58,481 bases of DNA, taken from positions 1 through 58,481 of the forward strand of contig JAGWLG010000022.1 in the NCBI GenBank assembly GCA_028864975.1, read 5' to 3'. The notes below the pieces were generated by a model that was given only the letters and a program-made list of their open reading frames with translations, was not told the origin of the DNA and did not search any database. This DNA is from Thermoplasmata archaeon. Its GTDB lineage: Archaea; Thermoplasmatota; Thermoplasmata; Lutacidiplasmatales; UBA184. The translations under genes and the position numbers were made by a program. Of this stretch, positions 49,574-58,438 are shown piece by piece (position 1 is the stretch's first letter; each line of letters starts with the position of its first letter).

Positions 49574-50533
49574 GAGGGGCGTTGTGAAGTGGAAGAGCGC
49601 GAGGTACGCAAGCGCGTAGCCCAGGATCCCGAAGCCGTTCAGGAAGGGCAGGCCCGCCTGCGGGTTGCCGCGCGAGACCAGGTACATCAGGATCGCGTAG
49701 CCCAGGAGCGAGCCCAACATCGCCGCGAGCGCGACGAGAAGGTTCGCGGGAACCCCGCCCAGGAAGGGAGAGCCCTTCGCCACGTTGACGAACGCGCTCA
49801 CCACGAGGATGCCCGGGATGACGACGTCGCCGAGCCCCATGAACGTCGCCTCTCGCTCCTCCGGCGCGGCCTTCACCTTCGCCCGGGCCTCCTTCATCGG
49901 GGCGCTCTTCGTGTAGTCGAAGTTCGGCTCCGTCGGCATCACGAGGAGGATCGGGAGCTTCATGTCGGAGACGACGTCGGCCAGCGAGACCATGTGTTTG
50001 GTGCCGTAGACCGCGATTGCATCGTAGACCATCAGCACCGCCATCAGGACCAGGACCGGCAGCAGTCCCAGCGAGATGCCCAGGATCGCCGTGAGGCTCC
50101 CCGCGGCCAGGTAGCCCACCGTGTCCACGATGTACCACTGAGGCTCCAGAAGGAGCAGGAGGAAGACGAGGGCGGTGACCATGGCCCCGGCGTAGAACCC
50201 GAGGTCGATGAGCGAGATGCCCCCTTGGATCACGAAGGGTCCGGGCAGCAGGAGGTCCAGCGTCGGGCCGATGGTGAAGATCAGCGACAGGGCGATCGCG
50301 AACAGGATGAAGAACCGGATCATCGAGACGCGGTTCGGGGCGTACTTCGCGATCGCAAGGATGACGAGCGGGATCGCCACGATGGCGACCAGGAAGGGAA
50401 GGATGTTGGTGAGGGAGTTCGGCGAGGCGTTCGTCTGGAGCCCCGCGTGGATGTACGGGAGGGCGAGCGCGATCGCCGTGAGCTGGGAGCCGACGTAGAG
50501 CCCGAGGAGCCCAAAGGACTGGAGGGACCGCAT
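49547..50533 (-). CDS. Presenilin-type intramembrane protease (A22 family, PSH)
   Basis: This 328-aa multi-spanning protein has the two catalytic aspartate motifs of GxGD proteases: YD at Tyr170-Asp171 (LMAVLMVYDAIAVYGTKH) and GLGD at 233-236 (FMGLGDVVIPGILV), each in a membrane segment. Between them is a charged cytoplasmic loop, as in archaeal presenilin/SPP homologues. The C-terminal membrane segment corresponding to the PAL motif reads QAGLPFLNG, so the first Pro and Ala of PAL are changed while LP is kept. Nine hydrophobic segments are visible. Known members cleave membrane proteins; targets here are unknown. It lies just downstream of aIF2-beta on the same strand. Confidence 0.88.
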   Translation of the reverse strand: MRSLQSFGLLGLYVGSQLTAIALALPYIHAGLQTNASPNSLTNILPFLVAIVAIPLVILAIAKYAPNRVSMIRFFILFAIALSLIFTIGPTLDLLLPGPFVIQGGISLIDLGFYAGAMVTALVFLLLLLEPQWYIVDTVGYLAAGSLTAILGISLGLLPVLVLMAVLMVYDAIAVYGTKHMVSLADVVSDMKLPILLVMPTEPNFDYTKSAPMKEARAKVKAAPEEREATFMGLGDVVIPGILVVSAFVNVAKGSPFLGGVPANLLVALAAMLGSLLGYAILMYLVSRGNPQAGLPFLNGFGILGYALAYLALFHFTTPLLGITLPQL

Positions 50534-50548
50534 GGTGGCCGTTGGGGC

Positions 50549-51172
50549 CTAGGGCTCCAGGGTCCCGAACCCCGTGTTCCCCACGACCTTCGTGATCTTC
50601 ACCTTGACCGTGACCCCCTTCTGTCGGGCCCCGGTCACGAAGATGACGAACCCTTCCTTCCGCGCCACCCCGTCGCCCCGCCGACTGATGTCCTCGATCG
50701 GGAGCTTGTAGATCTCGCCCACGATGACGGGCCCCTTCGGCTTCTCCGCGACGGCCACGCGCCGGACGTGCACGGGACGCTGAGCGCCGCAGGCCTCGCA
50801 GACGAGCATCGGCACGCGCCCGGCCTTGTCCAGGTGCGTGTCCGGGCGGTGGCACTCGCTGCAGATGACGAACCGGTCGGTGTACTCCCGGATCTTCGTC
50901 GCCATCTGGTCCTGGGAGATCTTGCTCTTGAGCGCGCCTCGAGGGCCGTCCATGACCCCCGGGCACCCGAACTCCTTCGCCAGGAAGTTCAGGATGTGCT
51001 CGGGTTCCCGTCGGAGCTGGTCCCCGATGTCCTTCATGTTGCGCACGACGGTGACCTTGCCGTCGTACATCATCTCGGGGGTCGGGACGGTGAACCGCTC
51101 GGACCGTTTGGGCGTCGCCGGGAGGAGCGAGCGGGCGCGGTCGAGCAAAGCCTCGTAGGTCGCCGTCGCCAT
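50549..51172 (-). CDS. Translation initiation factor aIF2, beta subunit, with C-terminal TRAM
   Basis: The 207-aa protein is aIF2-beta: a helical N-terminus, the core RNMKDIGDQLRREPEHILNFLAKEFG and the zinc ribbon CSECHRPDTHL (Cys104, Cys107) paired with CEACGAQRPV (Cys125, Cys128). The usual family member ends near residue 140; here a TRAM-like domain follows (about 148-205: PVIVGEIYKLPIEDISRRGDGVARKEGFVIFVTGARQKGVTVKVKITKVVGNTGFG). A TRAM extension is known in some euryarchaeal aIF2-beta proteins. It binds aIF2-gamma and helps deliver initiator tRNA. The next gene on the strand is the presenilin homologue, 15 bases after the stop. Confidence 0.92.
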   Translation of the reverse strand: MATATYEALLDRARSLLPATPKRSERFTVPTPEMMYDGKVTVVRNMKDIGDQLRREPEHILNFLAKEFGCPGVMDGPRGALKSKISQDQMATKIREYTDRFVICSECHRPDTHLDKAGRVPMLVCEACGAQRPVHVRRVAVAEKPKGPVIVGEIYKLPIEDISRRGDGVARKEGFVIFVTGARQKGVTVKVKITKVVGNTGFGTLEP

Positions 51173-51321
51173 TCGTTCTGTCCCACTCGGGGCCCCCTGA
51201 TAAAGCTCCCGTGGGCGGGGCCGACATCGGAGGTGGAGCTTCGGGCCGGGGGCCCGAGGCTCCCCGACGGAACCTCAGGGTCCCTCGGACCGCCTCGATA
51301 GCTGCGCGCGCGCGGGGACCT

Positions 51322-51975
51322 TCAGGGAGCGAGGATCGGGATGAGCCGCCGGAGGTCGCGCTCCTCCACCACCACGGAAGCGTGCCGTCGGACCAATTCG
51401 TCGTCGGGCGCGAAGGCGACCGAGAGCCGGGAGGCCCGGAAGAGCCCCACGTCAATCTCGGAGTTCCCGACGGAGGCCGTCTCCTGCGGTCCGATCCGCA
51501 TCCGCGTCTGAAGCTCGCGGAGCACCTGCTCCTTCCTCTTCACGGGGACCCGGATGATCCCTCGCACCAGACGGCCTCCGTTCTCCGTCTCGAATCCGTT
51601 CGCGAGCGCAACGTCGACGCTGAGCTCCTTCTGCAGCCGCTCGGCGAGGATATCGAGCCCGCCGCTGACGATCGCCGTCCTCAGTCCCTTCGCGTGCAGC
51701 GCTTCGAAGAGCTCCCGTGCCCCGGGCATCAGCGGCACGTCGGCGAGGATGCGTCGGAGGTCCCCCAGGGAGATGTCGGGCTTGTGCCGGCGCCAGAGCT
51801 GGAGGTCCCGGCGCGTGAACTCCACGTCGTCGATCTGGTCCGACATGAAGGCCCGCAGCGCCTCGTCGTTGTTGTCGCGAAAGTGTCGGTGGACCTCCGC
51901 CCAGGAGCTCATCACGTCGACGAGGGTGCCGTCCATGTCGAACGCGACCAAGCGGAGCGGGGGAGGGTCGGTCAT
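51322..51975 (-). CDS. serB: Phosphoserine phosphatase (SerB-like HAD phosphatase)
   Basis: This 217-aa HAD enzyme has motif I LVAFDMDGTLVDV (Asp13, Asp15), motif II LRTAIVSGGLDILAERL and, near the end, SVGNSEIDVGLFRASRLSVAFAPDDELVRRHASVVVEERDL (GNSEID as motif IV). Length and layout match SerB, the last step of serine synthesis. ATGA at 51972-51975 shows that its start overlaps the stop of valS, so the two are probably co-transcribed. Phosphoserine as substrate is the best guess, but related HAD enzymes with other small phosphates exist. Confidence 0.85.
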   Translation of the reverse strand: MTDPPPLRLVAFDMDGTLVDVMSSWAEVHRHFRDNNDEALRAFMSDQIDDVEFTRRDLQLWRRHKPDISLGDLRRILADVPLMPGARELFEALHAKGLRTAIVSGGLDILAERLQKELSVDVALANGFETENGGRLVRGIIRVPVKRKEQVLRELQTRMRIGPQETASVGNSEIDVGLFRASRLSVAFAPDDELVRRHASVVVEERDLRRLIPILAP

Positions 51976-54740
51976 GCGGAGGGTTCCGTCTCGGGAGCTC
52001 GCAAGTGCTCCTCGAGCAATCGGAGCCTCTCGGAGAGCTCCTTCTCCTTCGCCTCCACCTCTTGGACCACCTTCGGCGGGGCCTTCCCCCGGAAGGTCGC
52101 ATCGGCGAGCCGCGCTCGCGTCTTCGACAGCAGGTCGGAGACCAGGTCGCGCTCCTTGCGGAGCGCCGAGCTCTCCCCGCTCGAGCCCGCCGCCCCGGCG
52201 GGAGGAACGAGGAACACCTCGGCCGATGGCGTCACGAGCGCGCGCGCCCCCTCCGGTGGGGCATCGCCCGCCAGGAACTGAAAGCTCGCGGCCCCTGCGA
52301 CCGCACAGGTCACCGCCGCCACTTCCGGGACCTGGAGCAGAGCGGCGGCCGCGGCGGTCCTCGGGCGGGCGAACGCCACGGGTCGGGCACTCGGGGAGAG
52401 ATGGGCATCGGCCTTCAGCGTCCGGAGGCCGCGGGCGATCTCCATCCAGGCGCTGACCGTCGCTTCGGCCCCAACATCGCTCGGGAGCTCCGCCGCGGAG
52501 GGCCAGGCAGCCACCGCGAGGCTCTCGCCCGTGTGAGGAAGGTGCGTCCAGAGCTCCTCGGAGATGTGAGGAACGAACGGGTGGAGGAGCCGGAGCGTGC
52601 GCTCCAGGACCGCCGCCCCCGTCCGGGCGGCCTGTTCCTGGGGGCCCTTCCCCGCGCGTCCCGACAACCTCTCCTTCGCGGCCTCCGCCCACCAGTCGGC
52701 CAGCTCGTGCCAGAGGAACTGATGCAGGACCCCTGCGGCACCGGTGAGGTCGAACCTCGAGAGGCGGTCCTCGACCTCCTGGGCAGTGTGCGACCAACGG
52801 GACGCGATCCATCGGTCCATGAGCGGGGCCTCCTCCAGGTGGGGCGGGGAACTGTCCGCGAGAGAGGAAGTCGCGGGCTCGACGAGGCGGGTCAGGTTCC
52901 ACACCTTCGTCAGGAAGTTCCGGGAGCCCTCCATCATCTTCTGGGGGTCCCACGCGCCCCCGTCCTCGACCGGGAGGGGGAAGAGGAGGGCGAACCGGAA
53001 CGCGTCCGCCCCCCACTGCTGGATGATCTCGATCGGATCGGGGGAGTTCCCTAGGTGTTTCGAGAGCTTGCGCCCCTGCCGGTCGGTCAGGATCCCCGTC
53101 AGGTACACGTAGGGGAAGGGCGGGGTGTCGAGGAACTGCAGTCCCCCCATGATCATCCGGGCCACCCAGAAGAACACGATGTCGGACCCCGTTCCGAGCA
53201 CCGAGACCGGGTAGTAGCGGGCGAGGTCGCCGGTCCGCTTCGGCCAGCCCAGCGTCGCGAAGGGCCAGAGCCAGGAAGAGAACCAGGTATCGAGCACGTC
53301 AGGGTCCTGGTGGAGCGCTTCCGAGCCACACTTGGGACAGGCCTTCGGGGGGACCTCGAAGGCGTCGTGGGCCTTGCACAGGTCGCAGTACCAGACCGGG
53401 ATCTCGTGGCCCCAGACCACCTGTCGGGAGATGCACCAGGGCTCGAGGTTCTCCATGAAGTTGTAGTAGGTCTTGAGCCACCGCTCCGGGATGATCCTCA
53501 CCTCTCCCTTCCTCACGGACTCGAGCGCTCTGAGGCCCATCTTCGACGTATCGACGAACCATTGGGTCGAGAGACGGGGTTCGATCGGCACCTCGCTACG
53601 CTCCGAGTGTCCCACGTTGTGCACGTGGAGCTCCTCCTTCACGAGCAGGCCCTGGCCACGGAGCTCCTCGACGATCGCCTTGCGGGCCGCGAAGCGCTCC
53701 ATGCCCCGGAAGCGCTCGGGCACGAACTCCCCCTCGAGCCGCCCTCGGTCATCGATCGTGTCACGCTTGGAGGGGAGCTCGGGATGCCGCAGCGCGATCT
53801 CGTGGTCCACACGGTCATGCGAAGGGGTCACCTTGAGCGCGCCCGTGCCGAAGGTGGGGTCGATGGCCTCGTCGGTGATGATCGGTACTCCGCGGTCCGT
53901 GAGGGGGAGGAGGACCTTCCGGCCGACCCAGGGGCCGTGGCGCTCGTCCTTGGGGTTCACGGCCACGGCCACGTCGCCGAAGATCGTCTCGGGGCGCGTG
54001 GTCGCCACCACGAACCCCTCGCCCCTCGCCGCCCTCGCAGGGTCCGTGTCCGGGTAACGGATGTACCATAGCTTTCCCTGCGTCTCCGTCGGGATCACCT
54101 CGAGGTCGGACAACGCGGTCCGCAGCTTCGGGTCCCAATTGATCATCCGCTCCGCCCGATAGACGAGCCCCTCGCGGTAGAGGGTCAGGAAGGCCGTACG
54201 GACCGCCTCCGAGTATCGGGGCTCCATGGTGTAGACGTACCGGCTCCAGTCCATCGAGAGCCCGTGGGCCGTGAGCTGACGGCGGATGTAGCGCTCCTTC
54301 TCGTGCCTCCACTCCTCGATCCTGGCGTGGAGCTCCTCACGCGAGAGGGTCCCCACGTTCACCCCCTTCTTCTCGAGGTCCTTGCGCACCGCCATCTGGG
54401 TCGCGACGCCTGCATGGTCGAGCCCGGGCAGGAAGAGCGTCGGGAGCCCTTTCATCCGCTGCCAGCGGCAGAGAAGGTCCTCGGTGGTCCCCTGCAAACT
54501 GTGCCCAAAGGTGAGGACGCCCGTCACGTTGGGTGGGGGGAACACGATGGTCCAGTGCGGGCCGGCCCCGTCGAGCTCGGGAGCACGGAAGAGCTGCTTC
54601 TCCTCCCAGAAGGACTGCCACTTCGGCTCGAAGCAGGCCGGGTCGTAGCGCTTGGGAAGCCCCGAGGTAACCTCCGCCCTCCGGCGTTCCTCCGAGAGCG
54701 GTCGCGGAGCGCTCCCCTCGGGGGTCGAGGGCTCCCTCAT
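51972..54740 (-). CDS. valS: Valyl-tRNA synthetase
   Basis: The 922-aa enzyme has the class I signatures: PPNVTGVLTFGHSLQGTTEDLLCRW, where HIGH is FGHS, a known ValRS variation, and KLSKHLGNSPDP (a KMSKS variant) near the catalytic core's end. The CP1 editing domain (TRPETIFGDVAVAVNPKD, TVTPSHDRVDHE-like KVTPSHDRVDHEIALRHPELPS) is present, as is YFPV-like ARYYPVSVLGTGSDIVFFWVARMIM and a tRNA-contacting helical end with a C-terminal coiled coil (LEKERDLVS-like KERDLVSDLLSKTRARLADA, EVEAKEKELSERLRLLEEHLR). Its stop overlaps the serB start. Length and order are normal for ValRS. ATG at 54740 is also the overlap point with the upstream ABC-2 membrane gene. Confidence 0.95.
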   Translation of the reverse strand: MREPSTPEGSAPRPLSEERRRAEVTSGLPKRYDPACFEPKWQSFWEEKQLFRAPELDGAGPHWTIVFPPPNVTGVLTFGHSLQGTTEDLLCRWQRMKGLPTLFLPGLDHAGVATQMAVRKDLEKKGVNVGTLSREELHARIEEWRHEKERYIRRQLTAHGLSMDWSRYVYTMEPRYSEAVRTAFLTLYREGLVYRAERMINWDPKLRTALSDLEVIPTETQGKLWYIRYPDTDPARAARGEGFVVATTRPETIFGDVAVAVNPKDERHGPWVGRKVLLPLTDRGVPIITDEAIDPTFGTGALKVTPSHDRVDHEIALRHPELPSKRDTIDDRGRLEGEFVPERFRGMERFAARKAIVEELRGQGLLVKEELHVHNVGHSERSEVPIEPRLSTQWFVDTSKMGLRALESVRKGEVRIIPERWLKTYYNFMENLEPWCISRQVVWGHEIPVWYCDLCKAHDAFEVPPKACPKCGSEALHQDPDVLDTWFSSWLWPFATLGWPKRTGDLARYYPVSVLGTGSDIVFFWVARMIMGGLQFLDTPPFPYVYLTGILTDRQGRKLSKHLGNSPDPIEIIQQWGADAFRFALLFPLPVEDGGAWDPQKMMEGSRNFLTKVWNLTRLVEPATSSLADSSPPHLEEAPLMDRWIASRWSHTAQEVEDRLSRFDLTGAAGVLHQFLWHELADWWAEAAKERLSGRAGKGPQEQAARTGAAVLERTLRLLHPFVPHISEELWTHLPHTGESLAVAAWPSAAELPSDVGAEATVSAWMEIARGLRTLKADAHLSPSARPVAFARPRTAAAAALLQVPEVAAVTCAVAGAASFQFLAGDAPPEGARALVTPSAEVFLVPPAGAAGSSGESSALRKERDLVSDLLSKTRARLADATFRGKAPPKVVQEVEAKEKELSERLRLLEEHLRAPETEPSA

Positions 54741-56458
54741 GCTTCCGTCGCGCCCCGGCCCCCCCAGAGGGCCCAGGCTGCGGTCGCCACCAGCAGCAAC
54801 AGCGCGCTCACCACCATCGAGGGGACCGCCAAGGCCCTATCATAGTTCTGCCCGAGCAGGTAGAGCAGCAGGGGTATGCCCGCCACCAGAAGGCCGGGGA
54901 AGACCACCAGCATCGCCCACCAGGCTCCCGAGTAGAGGTTCACGACCGGGATCCCGGTCTTCTCCGCCTTGTGAAAGAGGACCCCCAGTTCGAAGAACGA
55001 GGCTGCGAGGACGCCGGGAAGCTCGGCCAGAGCGAAGATCGCGAAGGGGATGGGGTTCCCGATGCGGGCCGCGACCAGCCCCATCACGAGGAGCGAGGCG
55101 ATGACGTAGACGAGCAGGATGAGCGACGCCTTCCCCCAGAGGAGCGTACGGCGGGGGATGGGCAGGGTCCTGGTGAACGAGAACCCCATGACCTCCGTCG
55201 CGAAGAAGGCCGGGCCGAAGAAGGTCGCGAGCATCGCGGCCACCGTCACCGCGGCGATGGCGAAGCGCTCGGCCTGGGCCGGGTCGGGATGCGAGAGCAT
55301 AGTCGACAGCCCGAGGATGAACGCGTCGAGGAGGGGCAGGAGGATGAGGAAGGCATATCCGGGGGTTCTGGAAGCGATGCGCAGGTCCTTGTGGAGGATC
55401 GCGACCGAGGGCGAGTCGGTCCGGACCTCGCTGTCACCGGCCCGACGACCCCTCGAGCTGCGGGGCACCGCGAGCGACAGGTCGACCGGGGCCCGACGGA
55501 GCCAATGGACCGAGACCGCGGCGGCGGCGGCATAGAGCGCCACGGAGAGCCACATGACGGGCGCCGAGAGCAGGTGGTAGATGTCGAGGGATGGGTAGAT
55601 CGCGAGCGACGTGAGGTAGGCGAAGGGGAAAGGGTAGAGGAGGAGCATCGTGCGGAACGCCCCGGGGTTCGAAGCTTCCCAGAAGCTCAGGACGTCCAGG
55701 ATCTGGAGCGAGAAGGCGACGAACGCGGTGATGGCAAGGCTGGGGAGGCTCCAGAGGAGGAGGTAGACCCACCGCAGCGCGAGCGAGCCCGGGGTCCCTC
55801 CTTCGGCCCCGCTGACGCGCAGCAGAAAGAACCTCGCGGTCACAAGGGAGATCGCGCAGGAGAGCGCCACGGTGATGATCGTACCTGGGAGGAGCACCAG
55901 GGCCGCGAGCACCGAACCGGTCGCAAGTCCGACCGCCAGCGGAAGGTAGAACGTGGCCATCAAGGCCGGCGCGTCGAAGATCCTGAGGAAGACGATGAAC
56001 CCGACCCGCCGCATGTCCCTCTGGGAGAGCGGAAGCGTCGCGAGGAGCGGGAAGACCTTCGAACCGAGCAGGGTCGGGGCCACTTGGAGCCCGGTCATCC
56101 AGAGGAGCGAGAAGATGAGCAGCAGCTCCCCCGCGACCAGGCTGGTCGCGTAGTCGACGGGGGTGAGCGTGAGCCCGAGCCCTCCCGCTCCCGTTCGGAG
56201 CCCGATCGCTCCCACGGAGATGACCATGAAGAGGAGGAAGGCGACCATCGCCTTCGACTGGGCCACGCGCCGCCGCGCCCGTTCGACCGCCCCCTCCCCC
56301 CGCTTCCCCTCGAGGTAAACGGAGGAGTTGCCCTGCTTCAGCGCATAGATGGATTGGAACGAGAACTCATCGTACACCACCTCGGCGATGCGAAGGGCCC
56401 CCCTCCAGCCCAGGGGGGCCCGTTCCGTGTACGATGCGGGCGGGATCTCCACGGACAT
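54737..56458 (-). CDS. ABC-2 type exporter membrane protein
   Basis: This 573-aa protein has about twelve membrane segments in two halves, separated by a charged loop (about 325-350: VDLSLAVPRSSRGRRAGDSEVRT). It starts with an amphipathic N-terminal region before TM1 (RVAQSKAMVAFLLFMVISVGAIGL). PSVAILHKDLRIASRTPGYAFLILLPLLDAFILGL at the start of the second half resembles the amphipathic 'coupling' segment of ABC-2 permeases. It is coupled with the ABC ATPase upstream (56510-57310) and its end overlaps the valS start by four bases. Substrate unknown. Confidence 0.8.
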   Translation of the reverse strand: MSVEIPPASYTERAPLGWRGALRIAEVVYDEFSFQSIYALKQGNSSVYLEGKRGEGAVERARRRVAQSKAMVAFLLFMVISVGAIGLRTGAGGLGLTLTPVDYATSLVAGELLLIFSLLWMTGLQVAPTLLGSKVFPLLATLPLSQRDMRRVGFIVFLRIFDAPALMATFYLPLAVGLATGSVLAALVLLPGTIITVALSCAISLVTARFFLLRVSGAEGGTPGSLALRWVYLLLWSLPSLAITAFVAFSLQILDVLSFWEASNPGAFRTMLLLYPFPFAYLTSLAIYPSLDIYHLLSAPVMWLSVALYAAAAAVSVHWLRRAPVDLSLAVPRSSRGRRAGDSEVRTDSPSVAILHKDLRIASRTPGYAFLILLPLLDAFILGLSTMLSHPDPAQAERFAIAAVTVAAMLATFFGPAFFATEVMGFSFTRTLPIPRRTLLWGKASLILLVYVIASLLVMGLVAARIGNPIPFAIFALAELPGVLAASFFELGVLFHKAEKTGIPVVNLYSGAWWAMLVVFPGLLVAGIPLLLYLLGQNYDRALAVPSMVVSALLLLVATAAWALWGGRGATEA

Positions 56459-56509
56459 GATGGTCGAGGCTCCTTCGCCAAGCGGTCCCGCGACGGCGCT
56501 CCTGGGTGT

Positions 56510-57310
56510 TCAGGCCTTCCCGCGGAGGAGCTCCATCGCTCGCGTCGTGGCCTCGCCTTCGGCCGTGAGCCCCAGATAGACATCCTCCAGGGTCGCCTCA
56601 GGACGACGGATCATCGTCCGCAGCTCTGCGAGCGTCCCTTCGCCCTGGAGCTTCCCCCCGTCGAGGATGGCTAGGCGGTGGCAGAGGCGCTCCGCGACCT
56701 CCACGGTGTGGGTGGAGAAGAGGGCCGCGCGGTTCCCTTCCCGAACGTACGCGGTCAGAAGGTCGCGCATGATGCGCACCGAGCGGGGGTCGAGGTTGTT
56801 GAACGGTTCATCGAGGACGAGCAAGCGGGGACGGTGGAGGAACGCCGCCACGAGCAGGAGCTTCTGACGGGTGCCGTTGGAGAGGGTGGCCAGGGGCCGG
56901 TCCATGTCGGCCCCGACCTGGAGAGCTCCGACGAGCTCGTGCACGAGGCTCCCGTAGTCGTCGTACCGTAACCGACGGACCGAGGCCACGAACTCCAGGA
57001 ACTCCCGAGGGGAGAGCGCGTCGTAGAGGAGCGCGGTCTCCGGAACGTATCCCACCATCTCCTTCACGGCCATGTCCTCCGAGACGGGGTCCCGACCGGC
57101 CACGCGGATCCTTCCCGATGCGGGCTGGACCAGTCCCACGATCGCCTTCATCGTGGAGGTCTTCCCAGCCCCGTTCGAACCGAGAAGGCCGTAGATCTCC
57201 CCGGCCCTGACCCGGAGCGACAGCCCATCCACCGCCGTGACGCTCCCGTACGCGACGGTCAGGTCCTCGATCACGAGGGGGTCGGCGGAGGACGGTAGGG
57301 TGGCCATCAA
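56510..57310 (-). CDS. ABC transporter ATP-binding protein (partner of the ABC-2 permease)
   Basis: This 266-aa ATPase has Walker A GSNGAGKTSTMKA, Q-loop YVPETALLYDALSPREFLEF, signature TLSNGTRQKLLLVAAFLH, Walker B LLVLDEPFNNLD and the switch His (ALFSTHTVEVAERLCHR). It belongs to the CcmA-like exporter ATPases. It precedes the ABC-2 membrane gene by 52 bases on the same strand, so the two form an exporter. Signature LSNGT (instead of LSGGQ) is a common variant. The substrate is not evident. Confidence 0.92.
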   Translation of the reverse strand: MMATLPSSADPLVIEDLTVAYGSVTAVDGLSLRVRAGEIYGLLGSNGAGKTSTMKAIVGLVQPASGRIRVAGRDPVSEDMAVKEMVGYVPETALLYDALSPREFLEFVASVRRLRYDDYGSLVHELVGALQVGADMDRPLATLSNGTRQKLLLVAAFLHRPRLLVLDEPFNNLDPRSVRIMRDLLTAYVREGNRAALFSTHTVEVAERLCHRLAILDGGKLQGEGTLAELRTMIRRPEATLEDVYLGLTAEGEATTRAMELLRGKA

Positions 57311-57630
57311 CTCACGGTGGGAACGGAACCCGGAGAGATAACGCCGCGGCCTGGGATCTCCAGGGAGGCGGAGGAGGGAAGGAGGCCGAGATCACTCCCT
57401 GCCGATTGGACGGCAAAGAGTGCGAGAGGAAGTCTACCTCGGGCCCATCCTGCGGGTCCGACGGATGGCCCCCCCTCCGCTCTCAGCCGGTTCGCGGCGG
57501 CACGGTGCGGAGCCCCCCGGCCCAGAAGCGGTCAGGCCGGGTCCATCGGCGCTCTTATACGGCCAAATGGCCCTGTACCGGGCGAACAAAGTTTAAGGCA
57601 GGGTGAAGTGGCTGCGCCACGCCCTGGGAC
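57311..57630. other. Gene-free gap with a promoter-like patch
   Basis: No gene is supported. The stretch 57588-57598 (aaagtttaagg) is AT-rich and placed to serve as the TATA box for the gene at 57631, with a leader of roughly ten bases; a second AT-rich patch, ttatacgg, lies at 57555-57562. Confidence 0.5.
57588..57598 (+). promoter_or_regulatory. TATA-like element upstream of the 80-aa gene
   Basis: aaagtttaagg is the AT-rich run closest to the ATG at 57631; with a start about 26 bases on, the leader would be about ten bases. Confidence 0.45.
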
Positions 57631-57873
57631 ATGGAAGTCATCAGAATCCAGGACCTCTCTCGGCATGAGAGGGCGCTCCTGCTCAAGGAACTCGGGTACG
57701 GGGCCGACCCCGACGGGAAGGTCACCAAGGACGGGGCTCCCTGGATGGACCCCTTCCTCGGCGAGCAGCCGACCCTCGACAACATGTGCGTGGTCCCGGG
57801 AAGCGCGCTGGTGCTCGTAGACAATCCCGTCAGCTTGGACGGGTACTTCGAGAAGTACGGTGACTGGGATTGA
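57631..57873 (+). CDS. Hypothetical protein, 80 aa
   Basis: This acidic 80-aa protein has no recognised family. It starts EVIRIQDLSRHERALLLKELGYG, a helical segment, then PDGKVTKDGAPWMDPFLGEQPTLDNM and VVPGSALVLVDNPVSLDGYFEKYGDWD, a mixed strand-loop end. It is probably a small soluble protein. ATG 57631 follows a TATA-like box, and the TTG start of the next gene overlaps its TGA by two bases, so the two are likely co-transcribed. No further context helps. Confidence 0.7.
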   Translation: MEVIRIQDLSRHERALLLKELGYGADPDGKVTKDGAPWMDPFLGEQPTLDNMCVVPGSALVLVDNPVSLDGYFEKYGDWD

Positions 57874-58364
57874 GCAGTGACCCCGACCCGCTCTCTTCGC
57901 TCGCGCGGGGAGCGGTCGCCGGGGCCATCGACGCCGCGCCCGAGAAGATACACGCCCTGGCCCTGCGTATCCTCGACCACCGTACGGCCTTCGTCCGCGA
58001 TCCGGTGGCGCTCTCCGCGGTCAGGGAAGGGCGTAAGCTCCAAGAGTACCGCCTCTACAAGCAGTACCTCAGGGACCCCAAGCTCCTCGCGCTCATCCGA
58101 CTCGGCCTGGCCCTGCGCCGGCTCGACGGCGAAGTGGACTACCCCGAGCGCGTCCGGCGGATGAGGGTCGCCATCCATCGCAAGTTCGGGACGTCAGGGC
58201 TCAGGGGCGCTGAGGTCGTGGAGAGCGGCGCCCTTCGAGAGTTCTTGGGAGAACTGGTGTCCCGCTCCTCCTCTCCTGCAGATGTGGAGGATGGGCTGAC
58301 GAAGCTCCTGGAGGGCGTCGAGCGATGGACCTTCTTCTTGCAGGACCCGGGTTCGACAAATTGA
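57870..58364 (+). CDS. Hypothetical helical protein, 164 aa
   Basis: The protein is all-alpha and basic/acidic mixed, with no recognised family. Helices are seen at EKIHALALRILDHRTAF, SAVREGRKLQEYRLYKQYLRDPKLLALIRLGLALRRLDGE and ESGALREFLGELVSRSSS. TTG at 57870 is the apparent start, overlapping the TGA of the 80-aa gene; no other start in frame matches the spacing. Being translationally coupled to the 80-aa gene, the two may work as a pair. The length and helical texture fit a small DNA- or protein-binding protein, but this is a guess. Confidence 0.7.
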   Translation: MSSDPDPLSSLARGAVAGAIDAAPEKIHALALRILDHRTAFVRDPVALSAVREGRKLQEYRLYKQYLRDPKLLALIRLGLALRRLDGEVDYPERVRRMRVAIHRKFGTSGLRGAEVVESGALREFLGELVSRSSSPADVEDGLTKLLEGVERWTFFLQDPGSTN

Positions 58365-58389
58365 CCCGGCCTCTCTCGGAGAATCCTGA

Positions 58390-58430
58390 GTGTAGGAAAA
58401 CCGTAGAGAATATGTAGGAATCCTTCCTAT
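58390..58430. promoter_or_regulatory. Promoter/operator region of the gene at the window end
   Basis: In 40 bases there is gtaggaa at two places and the inverted repeat taggaa-tcc-ttccta (58415-58429). The AT-rich gaatatgt (58409-58416) is about 25 bases upstream of the GTG at 58439, as in a leaderless promoter, so the palindrome overlaps the start site and could be an operator. Confidence 0.5.
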
Positions 58431-58438
58431 CCCACCTC

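Noticed and set aside
49589..51301. 570-aa plus-strand frame opposite presenilin and aIF2-beta
   Set aside because: It is antisense to two well-identified genes, with Asp/Arg/Glu/His-rich nonsense typical of complement frames in high-GC DNA.
54971..56674. 567-aa plus-strand frame opposite the ABC-2 membrane protein
   Set aside because: It is the charged complement of a hydrophobic gene; there is no domain and no start signal.
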